Origin: Hemibagrus wyckioides
Taxonomy: Eukaryota > Chordata > Actinopteri > Siluriformes > Bagridae
Direction: 5' to 3'
DNA length: 64,000 bases
NCBI RefSeq assembly: GCF_019097595.1
Contig: NC_080715.1
Coordinates: 27,502,855 to 27,566,854, forward strand
The notes below the pieces were generated by a model. The model saw only the letters and a program-made list of their open reading frames with translations. It had not been told where the DNA came from and did not search any database. How positions within the stretch are numbered: position 1 is the first letter of the stretch; every line of letters starts with the position of its first letter. Below, one piece after another: positions 33,481-44,500 of the stretch. The position numbers were made by a program, and so were the translations under genes.

Positions 33481-34960
33481 CTGACATTCATACATATCCT
33501 TAAAATCAATCAACACTAGTAATGACCAAATTAGACTTTTAGTATAATCCTAGGTGAACTATTCCTCAGTGAGAACTCTCTCTATTTCTGAGATTCTCTT
33601 TGATGCCAAAGCTGATTATGATTATGTTGCTTCAGGGATCAGAACCAACCAAAGTCACACTATCAGAATGTAGATAGATAGCTATTTTACAACTGCATAT
33701 ATTCTCAGTTTGCACATACTTTTCTCATATGTAATTATTCCTCTAATTAATCCTTAACATACACAAACAATGTACGGTTAAATTTACAAGTGTAATTTTG
33801 CCATTTTTTGTGTTTATGAGTGACTGTGTGTAACTGTAAACAAGCCAAATCTGGATAAATTCTAGCATTTCATCCATCCATTCTTCCATCCATCCATCCA
33901 TCCATCCATTAATGAGATGGCTTTTCCAGCATTCCTCTGGAACCTCTCATGGCTTGTGTTGTATTGCTTCATGTAACTTTTGTCCTGTGTTGTTTTGTGT
34001 TTCTTCTTCTTCTTCTTCTTCTTCTTCTTCTTCTTCTACTTAATATTTTTGTCATTCGAAAACCTTGGTGCCAGACTTTATGTACTGATTTTATGTACTG
34101 CTGAGTGTGAACTCAGTGAGCTATGTGTAATTGGTGGTGAGATACTGCTCTATTTTAGTAAATTGTGGAGTTTGAAGCTGGTTTCCTGCCCTGAGTACAC
34201 TCCAGCTATTGTGTTTATGTATGTTTAGTATATGAGAATGTGTGAGGGCTTTGTTGGGGTTAAGCAGCTACTTTAAATGGTTTTTGTATCTGGGTTCAAT
34301 CTTTTTGATTTACTTTTTTAAATAAATTGGTTACGTGCTTACTGTATTTAGGTTGTGCAACATTAGTGTTTAAATAAATAATTGTATTTTTGTTTCCACA
34401 ACTGATTCTCTTTCCTACTGGAACAATTAATGTCTTAATTAATGAACAATTGTCTGCCTTATTTTTATTTTTGGATAATATTTCCCTGTGTATGAAGAGG
34501 GTGATACTGTATAATCTGCCTTACTTGTTTAAACAAATTTTGTTTCTTTCTGCCCTGCTCACTACATTTGCCTGTTTGTGTACTGTTTCTGTCCCTCAGC
34601 TGATCATGTTGTCTGTTGTTAATGTCATGTTTCTTTGGTTTCATTATTACACTTATTACCCTGTGTTGTGTGTCAGCTATGTGGTGTGTAGACAGTGTAT
34701 ATGTCATCTTTCTGTCCTCTGTTTCTTTAAATGTCTTCATACTTATCATATTATCCATGCCTTCTTTTTAATTATCTTCAGTTCCCTGGTTTCAGGCACC
34801 TCATTTCACCAAATGGGAATAGGAAATATTTCTCATGATAAAGTGATTTTACATGTATGCAACCTCACATACCTCAGGATAACAAGATGTAGTTAAAGGA
34901 AAAATCAGAATAGCAGTTCTTACCCTGTTGTAGTGCATTACTATTGGTGAAGTGAGTGAG
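33481..34960 (+). other. Duplicated 3' flank of copy 3
   Basis: It matches 18766-20272 and 20797-21231 in long blocks. Contains (CATC)n at about 33880-33910 and (TTC)n at 34003-34036. The long open frame 34390-34896 has no recognisable protein and its antisense is also open; I do not call it a gene. Confidence 0.6.
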
Positions 34961-34961
34961 T

Positions 34962-35257
34962 ACTGATACAAATTCAACACATCATCTCTCAGCACCTGAT
35001 TGACAAGCTGGGCCTGCTGGGACTGAACACCTCCCTCTGCAATTGGATCCTGGACTTCCTGTCTGCGAAACCTCAGTCATTCTGGATCGGGAACAGCATC
35101 TACAGCACCACCACACTGAGCACTGGGGCTCCTTAGGGCTGTATGCTCAGCCCACTTCTGTCATCTCTAGTGACAATATAGCAATGCACAGCTCAAACCA
35201 CATCATCAAGTTCTCTGATGACACAACTGTGATGGTTCTCGTCAGCAAGAACAATTC
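34962..35257 (+). mobile_element. Rex1-like LINE RT fragment
   Basis: The + strand reads decayed [22 protein letters not shown], then IWIGNS-like residues and the KFSDDTT catalytic box at about 35210-35230. It is the same family as the LINE at 7846 and has stops. Only about 300 bp remain. Confidence 0.7.
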
Positions 35258-35299
35258 CAAATTCCATATTGTTCACCTACTGAAGAACAGGAAATCGGA

Positions 35300-38042
35300 T
35301 CACATACATAACCTGGTATAGTTCCCTTTTGAGTGAACTTGACGCTGCTATTGGAGTGCCAGTACCAATGCCAGCACATGCTGGGAGATGTCTGTCCTAG
35401 AGGTCATGAAAGGGCACAGAGCATCATTAGCCTTGTAAGGCCCAGGACCCAGGAGTGGGGTCCAGGTTCAGGTTATAGAACCTGATAAGGGTGTGCAGAG
35501 AGGACCAACCTACCACATCACAAACATTATTGGAGTGAGCTGTAATCCTTAGAGGTGAAGTCACACAGCACACCTCATAGCCCTAGGAGATAGCTACCAC
35601 TACCCAGCACAAGGTTCTGCTAGGAGCTGCCAAAGCAGATGAAAAGGGTGAGGACTTGCGTCATGTGCTCGAGCAATCGGCGTGGCCAGTGCTAAGAACC
35701 CGAACTGTGCACAGCAGGTGCAGGTGCTTATAGAAGAGCTGTTTCTAGGGTCAATAACTCCTCAGAGGCTGACTCGATTGGACTGACTCCACTGAGAGGT
35801 TCCAGGAGGGGAGACATGGTCTGCAGGAAAGCCTCAGCTGCTTGGCATGGTGTAGAGGGTGAGAAACCAGAGAACAGGCACATGACTTGCAATGGCTGCT
35901 ACATATACCTCAGTGTAGAGGCATGTCTACAGGAACTCTAGCACCGTTCTAACAGGGCAGTGAACTTGATTCTGATGATTAAAATTACACCAAAGGCAAA
36001 AGTTCAACATAGTCTCCACAACCTCAGTTGGAAGAATATAGTCAAGGAGCTAGTACCCCTCAGGGGCCAGATCAAGAGGTTCCAAATCTTGGGGCAGCGG
36101 TGGAGTATTGCCCCCTGCATGTGAGAGAGGAGGCTGCTCCTGACAGGAATTCCCCTAGGAGCACCGTCCAGAAGGGAAAAGAGAAAGCCACAGAGGACCG
36201 TGGGTCAACTCCTCAGAGGCGAACATAGCCACTTCCGCCCAGCCATAAATTGGCATATGCATTCCACCACCTGGGGGTGGAGATTACATTATCCAGACCA
36301 CAGCCCCTGCCTCAGCAGGAAACCTGCTTCCCGATCATGTACTCTGGAGTGTAAATCGCTCTCAGTGAGAGAAATATGATCTCTACCTAGGGCCAAATCT
36401 GGTGCACCAACCTGAACAGAGGGTGCAAACACAGACTGCCCTAATGATTTATGAAGGCGACCACCAAAAGTAGCCCCGGAGTTTCAGGAGAAAGTGTTTC
36501 ACCTCTAGAAACATAGCTCCATCTTCAGGCAATCTGTGTGGCATGAGAGACAGGGGCACTCGTAATGCTATAGGCAGGGTGGCCATCTAGAACTGCACCC
36601 CAACCTAAGAGGGGGATATCCATCGAAAGAATCTAGCAACAATGACACCCTAAGTGTAGGACCAAAGGTGAGAAACCAGGGTTTCTGTTAAAAAAAAGAA
36701 GGGTATGAAGCTCGAGAAGCATATCCCTTGTGACCCTGAAAAGGGTGTCTGCAGGGGTAAAAATGCCTGCACCATGAGTCGTAGCAGACTCAAAGGAATA
36801 GCTCTGGCTGCTACAGTCATGAGCCCAGCATTAACTAAGTCTGGGAGGCAGAGAGGCATTGGCCTAGTCAGATGTCCTTTGCTGCAGAAAGGATGGTATC
36901 CCCCCGAGCAGGAGACAGATGTATCCCCATCATGGCTGAATCCCAAACTATCCTCATGAAGGTGGTTCTCAGAGAGGGAGAAAGTACACACTTCGCTGGG
37001 TTGAGCCCTATGGCCCTCATGTGGGCAAGCACAGCATCTCAATGCCTGACTGCCACTTCCCTCAACTAAGCCAAGATGAGGCAATCATCTGGATAATTGA
37101 GTACATGGATGCCGTGGGCTGCAATTATGCCAGAGCAGCCTCCATGCACTTTGTGATGGTGAGCAATAGACCCTTTTTGGGCCAACAATAGGATTATGTC
37201 ACAGCGCTAGCTGGAGGCAAAACAAAGGGAAAACTGGAGGTGGCCAATATAAACCAGTACAGAATCGGTTACACAAGGAACTCAAATGTCATCTTTTGTG
37301 TTGCTGGGTGACAGAATTGACGGAGTACAGGCTCCAATTTGATGTTTTATTGCATACCTGCTGCCACTGCCAGACAAAAAAAATGGTTAAATGCAATAAA
37401 ATGAGCGGACTGGACAGAAACAATCATAAAAAATGCTTGGGTTTGCAGAGCACACTTCATATCAGATATAGTTAAAGAAACTATTGTTTTTCTTTGGTAT
37501 GGTTTATGGTATGGTTACGTGTCTAAATATTTCTTATGCATGCCCACCTAATCAGAAATTGGGGAACAAGATTTCTCATGTAACACTAACTTTTTAGTGT
37601 GTAGGTCAGCTAACTGGTAGCTAATGACCAGAGACTAAACAAAGGAAACTGTTTAAGTCATCTCTCTTTCTACAGTTGCCAGAAGTGCTCGGTCACATCA
37701 TCCATCTATTGAATAAGCATGTATGGGTCAGCCAGTCTGGTTTTGTCCATTAAAGTTAAATTTTTTAAATAACATTCCCAGTCCTGGACAGTGAGTGACC
37801 TAACATAGTCAGATAAATTCAAATTTTGACCAGTCATAGTTTAAAAATAACTAACAAAACTTGATAACAAGTGCTTGTAAAGCGGTCAGGGAAATCTTTC
37901 TGCCTCCACCTAAGCTCCACCCACAAAAAAACATCACAATGTTTACTAACAGAAAAAGGGTCTATAAGACTAGGCCTAAAGGGAGAACCTAGCACCGGTA
38001 CACTTCACCCTGAAAGCGAACCAATGTAGTCTAATGTGTTCT
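35300..38042 (-). mobile_element. DIRS1-like retrotransposon relic 2
   Basis: The minus strand at 36650-37140 resembles the other DIRS relic (compare LPDLVNAGLMTVAARAIPLS with its MTVVAKGISL region). The nucleotides at 36721-36900 and 37965-38042 match 27415-27560 and 27831-27905. Interrupted at 37169-37962 by a P-like element. 35300-36640 is presumed 3' element sequence and is too decayed to read. Confidence 0.55.
37169..37962 (+). mobile_element. P-like DNA element with THAP domain remnant
   Basis: This 794 bp block is an insertion in the DIRS relic. Its tips are GACCCTTTTT and AAAAAGGGTC (inverted). Just inside, + strand near 37325-37470 reads a decayed THAP zinc-finger: FYCIPAATARQKKWLNAIK, then WTETIIKNAWVCRAHFIS, with two stops. 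THAP domains bind DNA in P-element and THAP9-type transposases. No catalytic domain remains and the target duplication is not clear. Confidence 0.6.
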
Positions 38043-38196
38043 GCCAGTGTGAAAATATAATAGCACTGAATTGCAGATTATTAGGTATATCATCTATCTT
38101 GAATCTTATAGTATATGCACTAAATTTTCTGCATTAGTTCTGCATTAATATAAATTAATATATAAATTGATGAAATCATACATTTTCTTTCCTAAG
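38043..38196. other. Intron remnant of copy 4
   Basis: Shares its right end with the intron before the Walker A exon of copy 3. No other feature. Confidence 0.5.
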
Positions 38197-39325
38197 ACAG
38201 GACAAATTGTTAAATTCTCTCAAGACATTTAAAATTTGTAATGAGGATCAGGAAAATCCAGCACCATAAACACTATGGTGTGAACCATTTTTGAAGGATG
38301 TCAGTTTGTCAACTGTATGGCTGCTGCAAGATCAATGAAGAGTCACACTCTACATGTAAGTCATTGGAAAGTCTATGGCTTCCTTGTAGCCTGTATGCAT
38401 GACACAACTAAAAACTTTTTCTTTTTCTAAATCTTCAAACTTTTAATTTAAAGGATTTGCATTTGCAAACCCTCAATGATGTAATGGGTGTAGCAACATC
38501 AGAAGGAGTGCAAACAGATGATATCACCGGTGCTTTAAAGGGTCACATTAAAGAGGGTTACGTGGTAAGCTTAAAACACATTAACATCAGTGTGCAACAA
38601 TAAACATTATCAGGCCTCAACACACAATGTGTAAATCAGAATGGAACAAATAGCAGCATAAAACCACTACCAGAGTAACCACTGTATCTGGAAGATCATC
38701 TAAACTAGTTAAAATAAAACATATGACACTTTGTTTTGTTTGTCTGTTTTATTCAGTTCAACTCTAAAGCTCTAATAGCTGAAAGCATCCTGTATTACAA
38801 CAATGATAAATTGCAGTCCCTGAAGTGGTTTTGAAATAATTTTGCACCAAAAGTTACTACACCTATAGAAATACTATAGAAATCCACAACCATAAGAGTT
38901 ACAGTGAAAGAGTTACACTGTATGTATTAAATTTGTATGTTAACTGCCACACTACAGACATTTCTTAAGTGGTTTTCATGACAAAAGCAGACTGCATATG
39001 TCCAATGATAAAGGGTAATTTGCGCAACATTTACAAAAGCAAAAGGATCAGAGATAAAGTGAGTAATTAAGTGCAAGCAACATTTAATCATATTATAACT
39101 GAGAATTTAATGGCACTGTGTGTATCTGTGTGTATCCAGATGCATGAGTTCATTAATACACTGGGGGTGCCTGTAAACCATATCTTTCCTGTGTACAACT
39201 ATCACGAGGAGACCCACATCAATGAGGACATCAACTGCCTGAGGCTGGATGCCTTAACACATGTTGTTCATTGGGCAAATGATTATGTGGTCAACTGTGT
39301 CAGCAATCAATTTCATGGAAAATAA
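38197..39325 (+). pseudogene. IFI44-like pseudogene, copy 4, Walker A deleted
   Basis: The 5' half (leader, start and Ig exons) is absent. The Walker A exon (38197-38355) lost about 35 nt covering the GPxGxG part and has an in-frame TGA from TATGGTGTGAACC. The G3 exon remnant (about 38450-38564) lost its acceptor and about 26 nt. The next exon is cut after 38757-38800. The G4 exon (38958-39058, with TKAD) has TAA at 38966-38968 where the functional gene has CAA. The last exon (39140-39325) is fully open, 62 codons. Confidence 0.85.
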
Positions 39326-41700
39326 CTGACATTCACACATAATCTGAAAATCAACACAGTTAATGTGGTAATGACCAAATTACACTTTTAGTACAATCTC
39401 AGGTGAACTATGCCACAATAAGGACTCTCTCTCTCTCTCTCTCTCTCTGAGATTTTCTTTGATGCTAAAGCTGATAATAATTATAATTATGTTGCTTCAG
39501 CGATCAGAACTGACCAAAGACACACTATCAGAATGTAGCTAGAAAGCTATTTTACCTTTGCATATATTATCAATTTGCATACATTTTTCTTATATGGAAT
39601 TATTTTTACTCACACATTTTTCTCTTTTCTCTTTATGTGCCTGAGTTCTATGAACAATCACCTGATCATTATCGTTTTTTTTTTAATAAAGCTAATCTAA
39701 TAAAGCATATACCTTTAATTATACAGCTGTATATAGTGTAAATAATGCACAAATCTGCACATAAATCCTCTGTTCCAGACTCATACACATTATTATTATT
39801 TATTTAGTGTTACTATTTAAATGTTTTCTGTTCTAATGCCAGATGTATGTATATATGTATGTATGTACCAAGGGCACCTTAAAACATAACAAATTCCTTG
39901 TGTGTCTGCACATACTTAGTGAATAAAGCTGATTCTGATTAGATGCAAATCACATATCCATCAGACAATAGGCAAATTATTGCTATTATTAAGTTGTATC
40001 TCATTCTGATATTATTTTGATACAAGTTTGAAAACATATTTTGTCATTTGGAGTCATGTCCCAATCAATACAATTTTTTTTTAAAATCATTTTGAATATT
40101 TTAATATATAGCAGTACCATGGCCACCTCACATACCCTAGAAAAGAGAAAAATGTTGATGTTTTAATAATACATGAATGCAGCTGTTATTTTAAAAAAAA
40201 TTACTGTTACATTTTACCCTCTCATTTACATACATACACAATGTAAAGTTAAATACTGTACGCATGTGCCATTTTTTCTGGTTTATGATTGAGTGTGTGA
40301 CTTTTCCATCAAGGCTCTAAATGAGCTAAAGCTGAATAAATGCTTGGATTTCAAAAGCCATCGGCACCTCTGTCTTTTAAAATGGACATCAAGGTCCCTT
40401 CCACCATGAATGCTTAGACTTTTTACTGTCATTCAACACATCTGATTTTCACCTTCTCCATTGCTGCTCTCTGGGTGACCCTGCGAGTCTGATGTCTGAT
40501 ACCATTTTTTCTAGCTGCAGACATACACAATACAGCAATTTTATACTGCTTTTCATTACTTAGCCACTTCAGAATACCTGCAGTGCTTTTACAGTCTAAT
40601 GTACCAGTTTACAGTAACACTTACTGTAACTCCAAACCCCGCTGTGAAGACTGCTGAAGAATACATAAATATATACATAAAAATAAGCAATATTGTATTG
40701 TAAAGATATGACAACAGCAGAATGCAGACAGCATCTACCACTGGTGTGAGTTGAACTTTTAGAAATTGCTGTGTCTTTGACCGGACATGTCTCATCAGTT
40801 TCTTTCACTGCATCATTTGTGTCACAGCTCTCTCTTTCTGCCATGTCAGCTTTTTTCATCCAGGAAGCGTTTGTTATTGTATTATTTTCTGTTTCTACAA
40901 AGAAATTTTCATTTTATATCTGAGATACAGAGTTTTGTCATGACACCTGGATCAGAGAGCCCAAAATAATGTGACTTTTATAAAAAATAATGTGACTTTT
41001 TATAAAAATAAAACAGTTATGACAGCAAGTCAGGGAAAACCAGGGATCACCATTGCTTATTTATACTCAGTGCAGCCTTATTATTTGTCAAACAGAAGAT
41101 GCCACACATGTAGCAAACTTGATGCAGTTTTAATCTTGCACAATTTTAACAGTCACCCAACCAAAAGTAAGTTTAAGAATGTTGACATTACAACACCTCA
41201 CATGACAAGTTATGCTTCACCATGGCCTACAAACATTCTCACTGCCAGCAACCTGCACTACCTACACTCCCAGTGACCACCTTTCTGTTTTCTATTTTTT
41301 TGACCAATCCCTTATTTTTGGCTTTTCATAATAAACGGCCTGAATTTGCATCCTACCTAAGTCATTGCTTCATGACTCATATCTTATCTAGTGCAAGTGA
41401 AGAGATCTAACAGCACTAAGAGATTTTCTGTAGTCCAGGAGGCTCTCTGTGCAGGCTCTCTGCTGTGTGAAATGCTACTCATTAAGTTTAAGTTTCTAGT
41501 AATCTGTTTTAAGGTGCATGTGTGATTGTTATACAAGGATGCTAGTTTTTTCTTTAGGGTGCTAGTTATTTTTCTTGTAAGTAGTGCTATGTTATCTAGA
41601 CTTTAGTAAAACACTAACTCTAAACATGAATGTACATTTGACAGGATTTTTGTCAATGTTCTTGTGTGACACCTATACTATGATTAGAAATAACACCTCC
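39326..41700. other. Copy 4 flank, then unassigned intergenic DNA
   Basis: The paralogue 3' flank runs to about 40350, with a (CT)n tract at 39427-39448. From 40350 to 41700 I see no repeat ends or secure gene. A minus-strand open frame (40596-40859, starting MKKADMAERESCDTND) is acidic and polar, could be an exon, but has no recognisable domain. Confidence 0.5.
39665..39942 (+). mobile_element. LINE 3' end inserted in copy 4 flank
   Basis: An extra block compared with the flank of copy 2 (19025-19040). It ends TAAAGCTGATTCTGATT, a short tandem tail as in CR1-like LINEs. Confidence 0.55.
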
Positions 41701-41719
41701 TTCCCTGCCAATTCCCTGC

Positions 41720-44130
41720 AGGGTGTATGTGGTGAAATTCGTTGATGAGGGTGGGGTCCAGGATGTCATGGGCATTGATCCAGGATCGTTCCGTGGGACC
41801 GTATCCTTCCCAGTCCACAAACTACTAGAGTTGGCCTCTGTGGAATTTACAGTTAAAGAGTGAGTGCACTAGGTAGGGGTGGACCCCTTGATCTCTAGTG
41901 GAGGAGGTGGTTCAGTTCTGGCATGTTGTACATAAATGGGATATAATCAGGCTCAAGGAGCAACAGATGAAAGGTTGGGGAGATACGGTAGGAGAATGGG
42001 AGTTGCAGGTGGTATGGCACTGAGTACATTTGTCTGAGAATATTAAAGGGTCCAATGAAGCAAGGGCTTAGGTTATGGCAGGGGAGCTTGAGGTGCAAAT
42101 TGCTTGTGGAGCATCAAACTCAAACAGGGGATGAGGGCTCCTTTGACAGTCTGCTTTTAGGCACTAGTGATGAATTGCCTTCTGGAGGCACACATGGGCA
42201 CTTTCCCATACCTCTTAGCTTCGACTCATCCAGTCATCAATTGCTGGGATATTTCTCCAGCCAGGGGAAGAGGGATGGTTGATATCCCCATGGAGGAGTG
42301 TATGAGGGAGTTTCATACTCTGCACAAGGGAGGAAATAACTCCAGTGCTGTTGTTCGGCTGCCACAGTAAGATAAAAGATAATGACCCAGTTCCTGGTTC
42401 GGTTGCTTTGGTGGTGGAAGCATGAAGTGATGCTAATGTAAATGCCTAGCTGTTCACAGAAAGCTTGCTAGGTAAATTGGGTACCTTGAGGTAAATTGGG
42501 TACCACAATCTGATACAATGTCCTCTGGGAGGCCATAGAACCGGAAGACATGGTTCAACAAGGTCCTGGTTGGAAGGTCACAGTAAACTGGAACCATGAG
42601 AAGAATAGGGACCACTTAGCCTGATAAGGGTTTAGACACATGGAACTTTTTAAGTATTCAAGATTCCTGTGATTCATGATTACTTTAAATGGGTGTTTCT
42701 CCCCTTGGGCCAGTGCCACCACTCTTCTTGATTGAGTCTCCATTGCCAGTGTTGTAACTGGCTTCTGTGGAGTTTAGTTTTTGGGAGTGGAAGGCACATG
42801 GGTACAGTTTAGCAGGGAAACTATTTTTGAGTCTCTTTAAGGCAGCTTTGGCACTTTCTATCCAGAGGAGATGTCTGGGTTTGGCACAAAGTAGTGAGGC
42901 AGTAGGGATTCTATCAAGCTGTAGTTCCTTATTAAGTGCCTGTAGAAATTGGCAAACCCCAGGAAACATAGTAACTTTACAATGGATGGATGTGGCCAGT
43001 CCATTACCGCTTGTATTTTCTTTGGATCCATTTCCACCCCTCACTGACTAATAATAAATCCTAGGAACAAAACAGTGTTTTTGTAGAATTCACATTTTTC
43101 TGCCTTTACACAGAGGTGATGCTGTATGTATGTATGTCACAAATAAAATTTGAATTTGAATTTGAATCAGACATGTGAATACCGTAAGGACATGGAGAGT
43201 ATGTGCCTCCTGGTTGGCCAAGTATACCAGGATGTTGTCAGTGTAGTGTTACACCTGGCTCAAAGATGCAACATTAAGGGAGACGACACGGCAGAATAGC
43301 TTTAAACATAATATTTATTATACAAAAATTGACCAAAACATTCAGAACACCAGTCAATTAAATCAAAATTCAAAGGAATGCGAAACAAATCATAACGCCA
43401 CAAAATTGGAGCACAGCTCTGGCAAACTGCCCAAGCAACAGCGGAGCAGCTGGGTCGACAAACTCTCACACCATAGTTAAATAAGCACTATGATGAGCAT
43501 CAGGTGCACTCAAGTCATGCCCCAATCACCAAAACCTGCAAGAAAAAAAAACACCCAAACCAACACAACTAACAGTAGATATAGTGGTTGAGTATGTTTC
43601 TGAAGATTTCACTGATGAATGCTTAGAACACCGCATCACCCTGTACAGCATCACCCTGTACTCATAGTGCCCCCTTGTGGTGTGGAAGGCTGTCTTGAAT
43701 TCATCTAACTCCTTTATCTGAATCAGGTTGTAGGCGCTTTCTTAAGCCCAGTTTGATGAAAACACACACCTCCCTGGGCTGCTGACCAAGGCTGATGGCA
43801 CTAATGACAGAGGATAAGGGTAGTGTCTGATGGCATTGAGGCTGAGATAATCAATGCAGGGCCACAGGCCTCTGTTCTTTTTTCCCAAAAAAGAAGTATC
43901 CTGAGGTGACAGGAGACATAGAAGGGTGGATGTATCCGGTTGCTATGGCTTCCTCTATGTAATTCTCCATGGCCTGGCTTTCAGGTAGCAAGAGAAGGTA
44001 CATTTGGGGGACACCATGTTGGGCAGTAATTCAATAGAGCAATCCTAAGAATGATGGGGCGGCAGATTAGTGGTTCATTTCTTTGTTAAAAACTATGACC
44101 AGGTCCTTGCAAACTACAAGGATGGCCATC
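41720..44130 (-). mobile_element. Ty3/gypsy retrotransposon pol relic
   Basis: Minus-strand pieces in pol order from right to left: RT start (about 43640-43900, with [14 protein letters not shown]), decayed RT catalytic region YTDN (43170-43250, normally YxDD), RT/RNase H linker (42740-43044, [14 protein letters not shown]), RNase H (42555-42740, [11 protein letters not shown]) and the post-integrase segment (41895-42098, [11 protein letters not shown] and HPTF-like). Many stops. Most of the integrase is missing. No LTR pair identified. Confidence 0.7.
43247..43650. mobile_element. Unidentified insertion inside gypsy RT
   Basis: The RT reading is interrupted here between the YTDN box and the GHYEYR segment. 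The insert starts TGTTACACC. It may be a solo LTR but its right end and target duplication are unclear. Confidence 0.4.
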
Positions 44131-44189
44131 AGGCCCTGGTTCTCGGGGATTTCTAGCAAAGTGGTTAGACAAATACGTGTCATGTAGTG

Positions 44190-44500
44190 CTGGAGACAAA
44201 TGTTTCAGCACTACAGAACCAGAACCATCTTACCTCAAACCTCAAAGCTCTTATTACTCCTTGCACTGCACTTTGCTCCCTCAGATCAAGGTATACCTTG
44301 ACTCTTCTTTGTTCTGGCACCAAGGTGGTGGAATGAACTTCCCCTAGATGTCTGTACAGCCGAGTCACTGACTGTCTTCAAATGACAGATGAAGACCTAC
44401 CTCTTCCTGAAGCAATTAAACTAGCTCTTATTGTTTGTTTTATGTATTTATGTTGAATGTTGTATGTACTGCCTCCACAAGGTATTCAAATACATTGAAG
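44190..44500 (+). mobile_element. LINE (L2/CR1 group) ORF2 C-terminus and 3' end
   Basis: The + strand gives the usual LINE C-terminal motif WNELPLDV..AESLTVFK..MKTYLF with shifts and a stop, then a short 3' tail. Confidence 0.6.

Noticed and set aside
33880..34036. Tandem CATC and TTC runs considered as a CRISPR-like or satellite array
   Set aside because: Simple microsatellites with no spacer structure.
34390..34896. 168-codon plus-strand open frame
   Set aside because: It lies in duplicated 3' flank, has no recognisable domain, and the matching flank at 20935-21231 does not conserve the frame.
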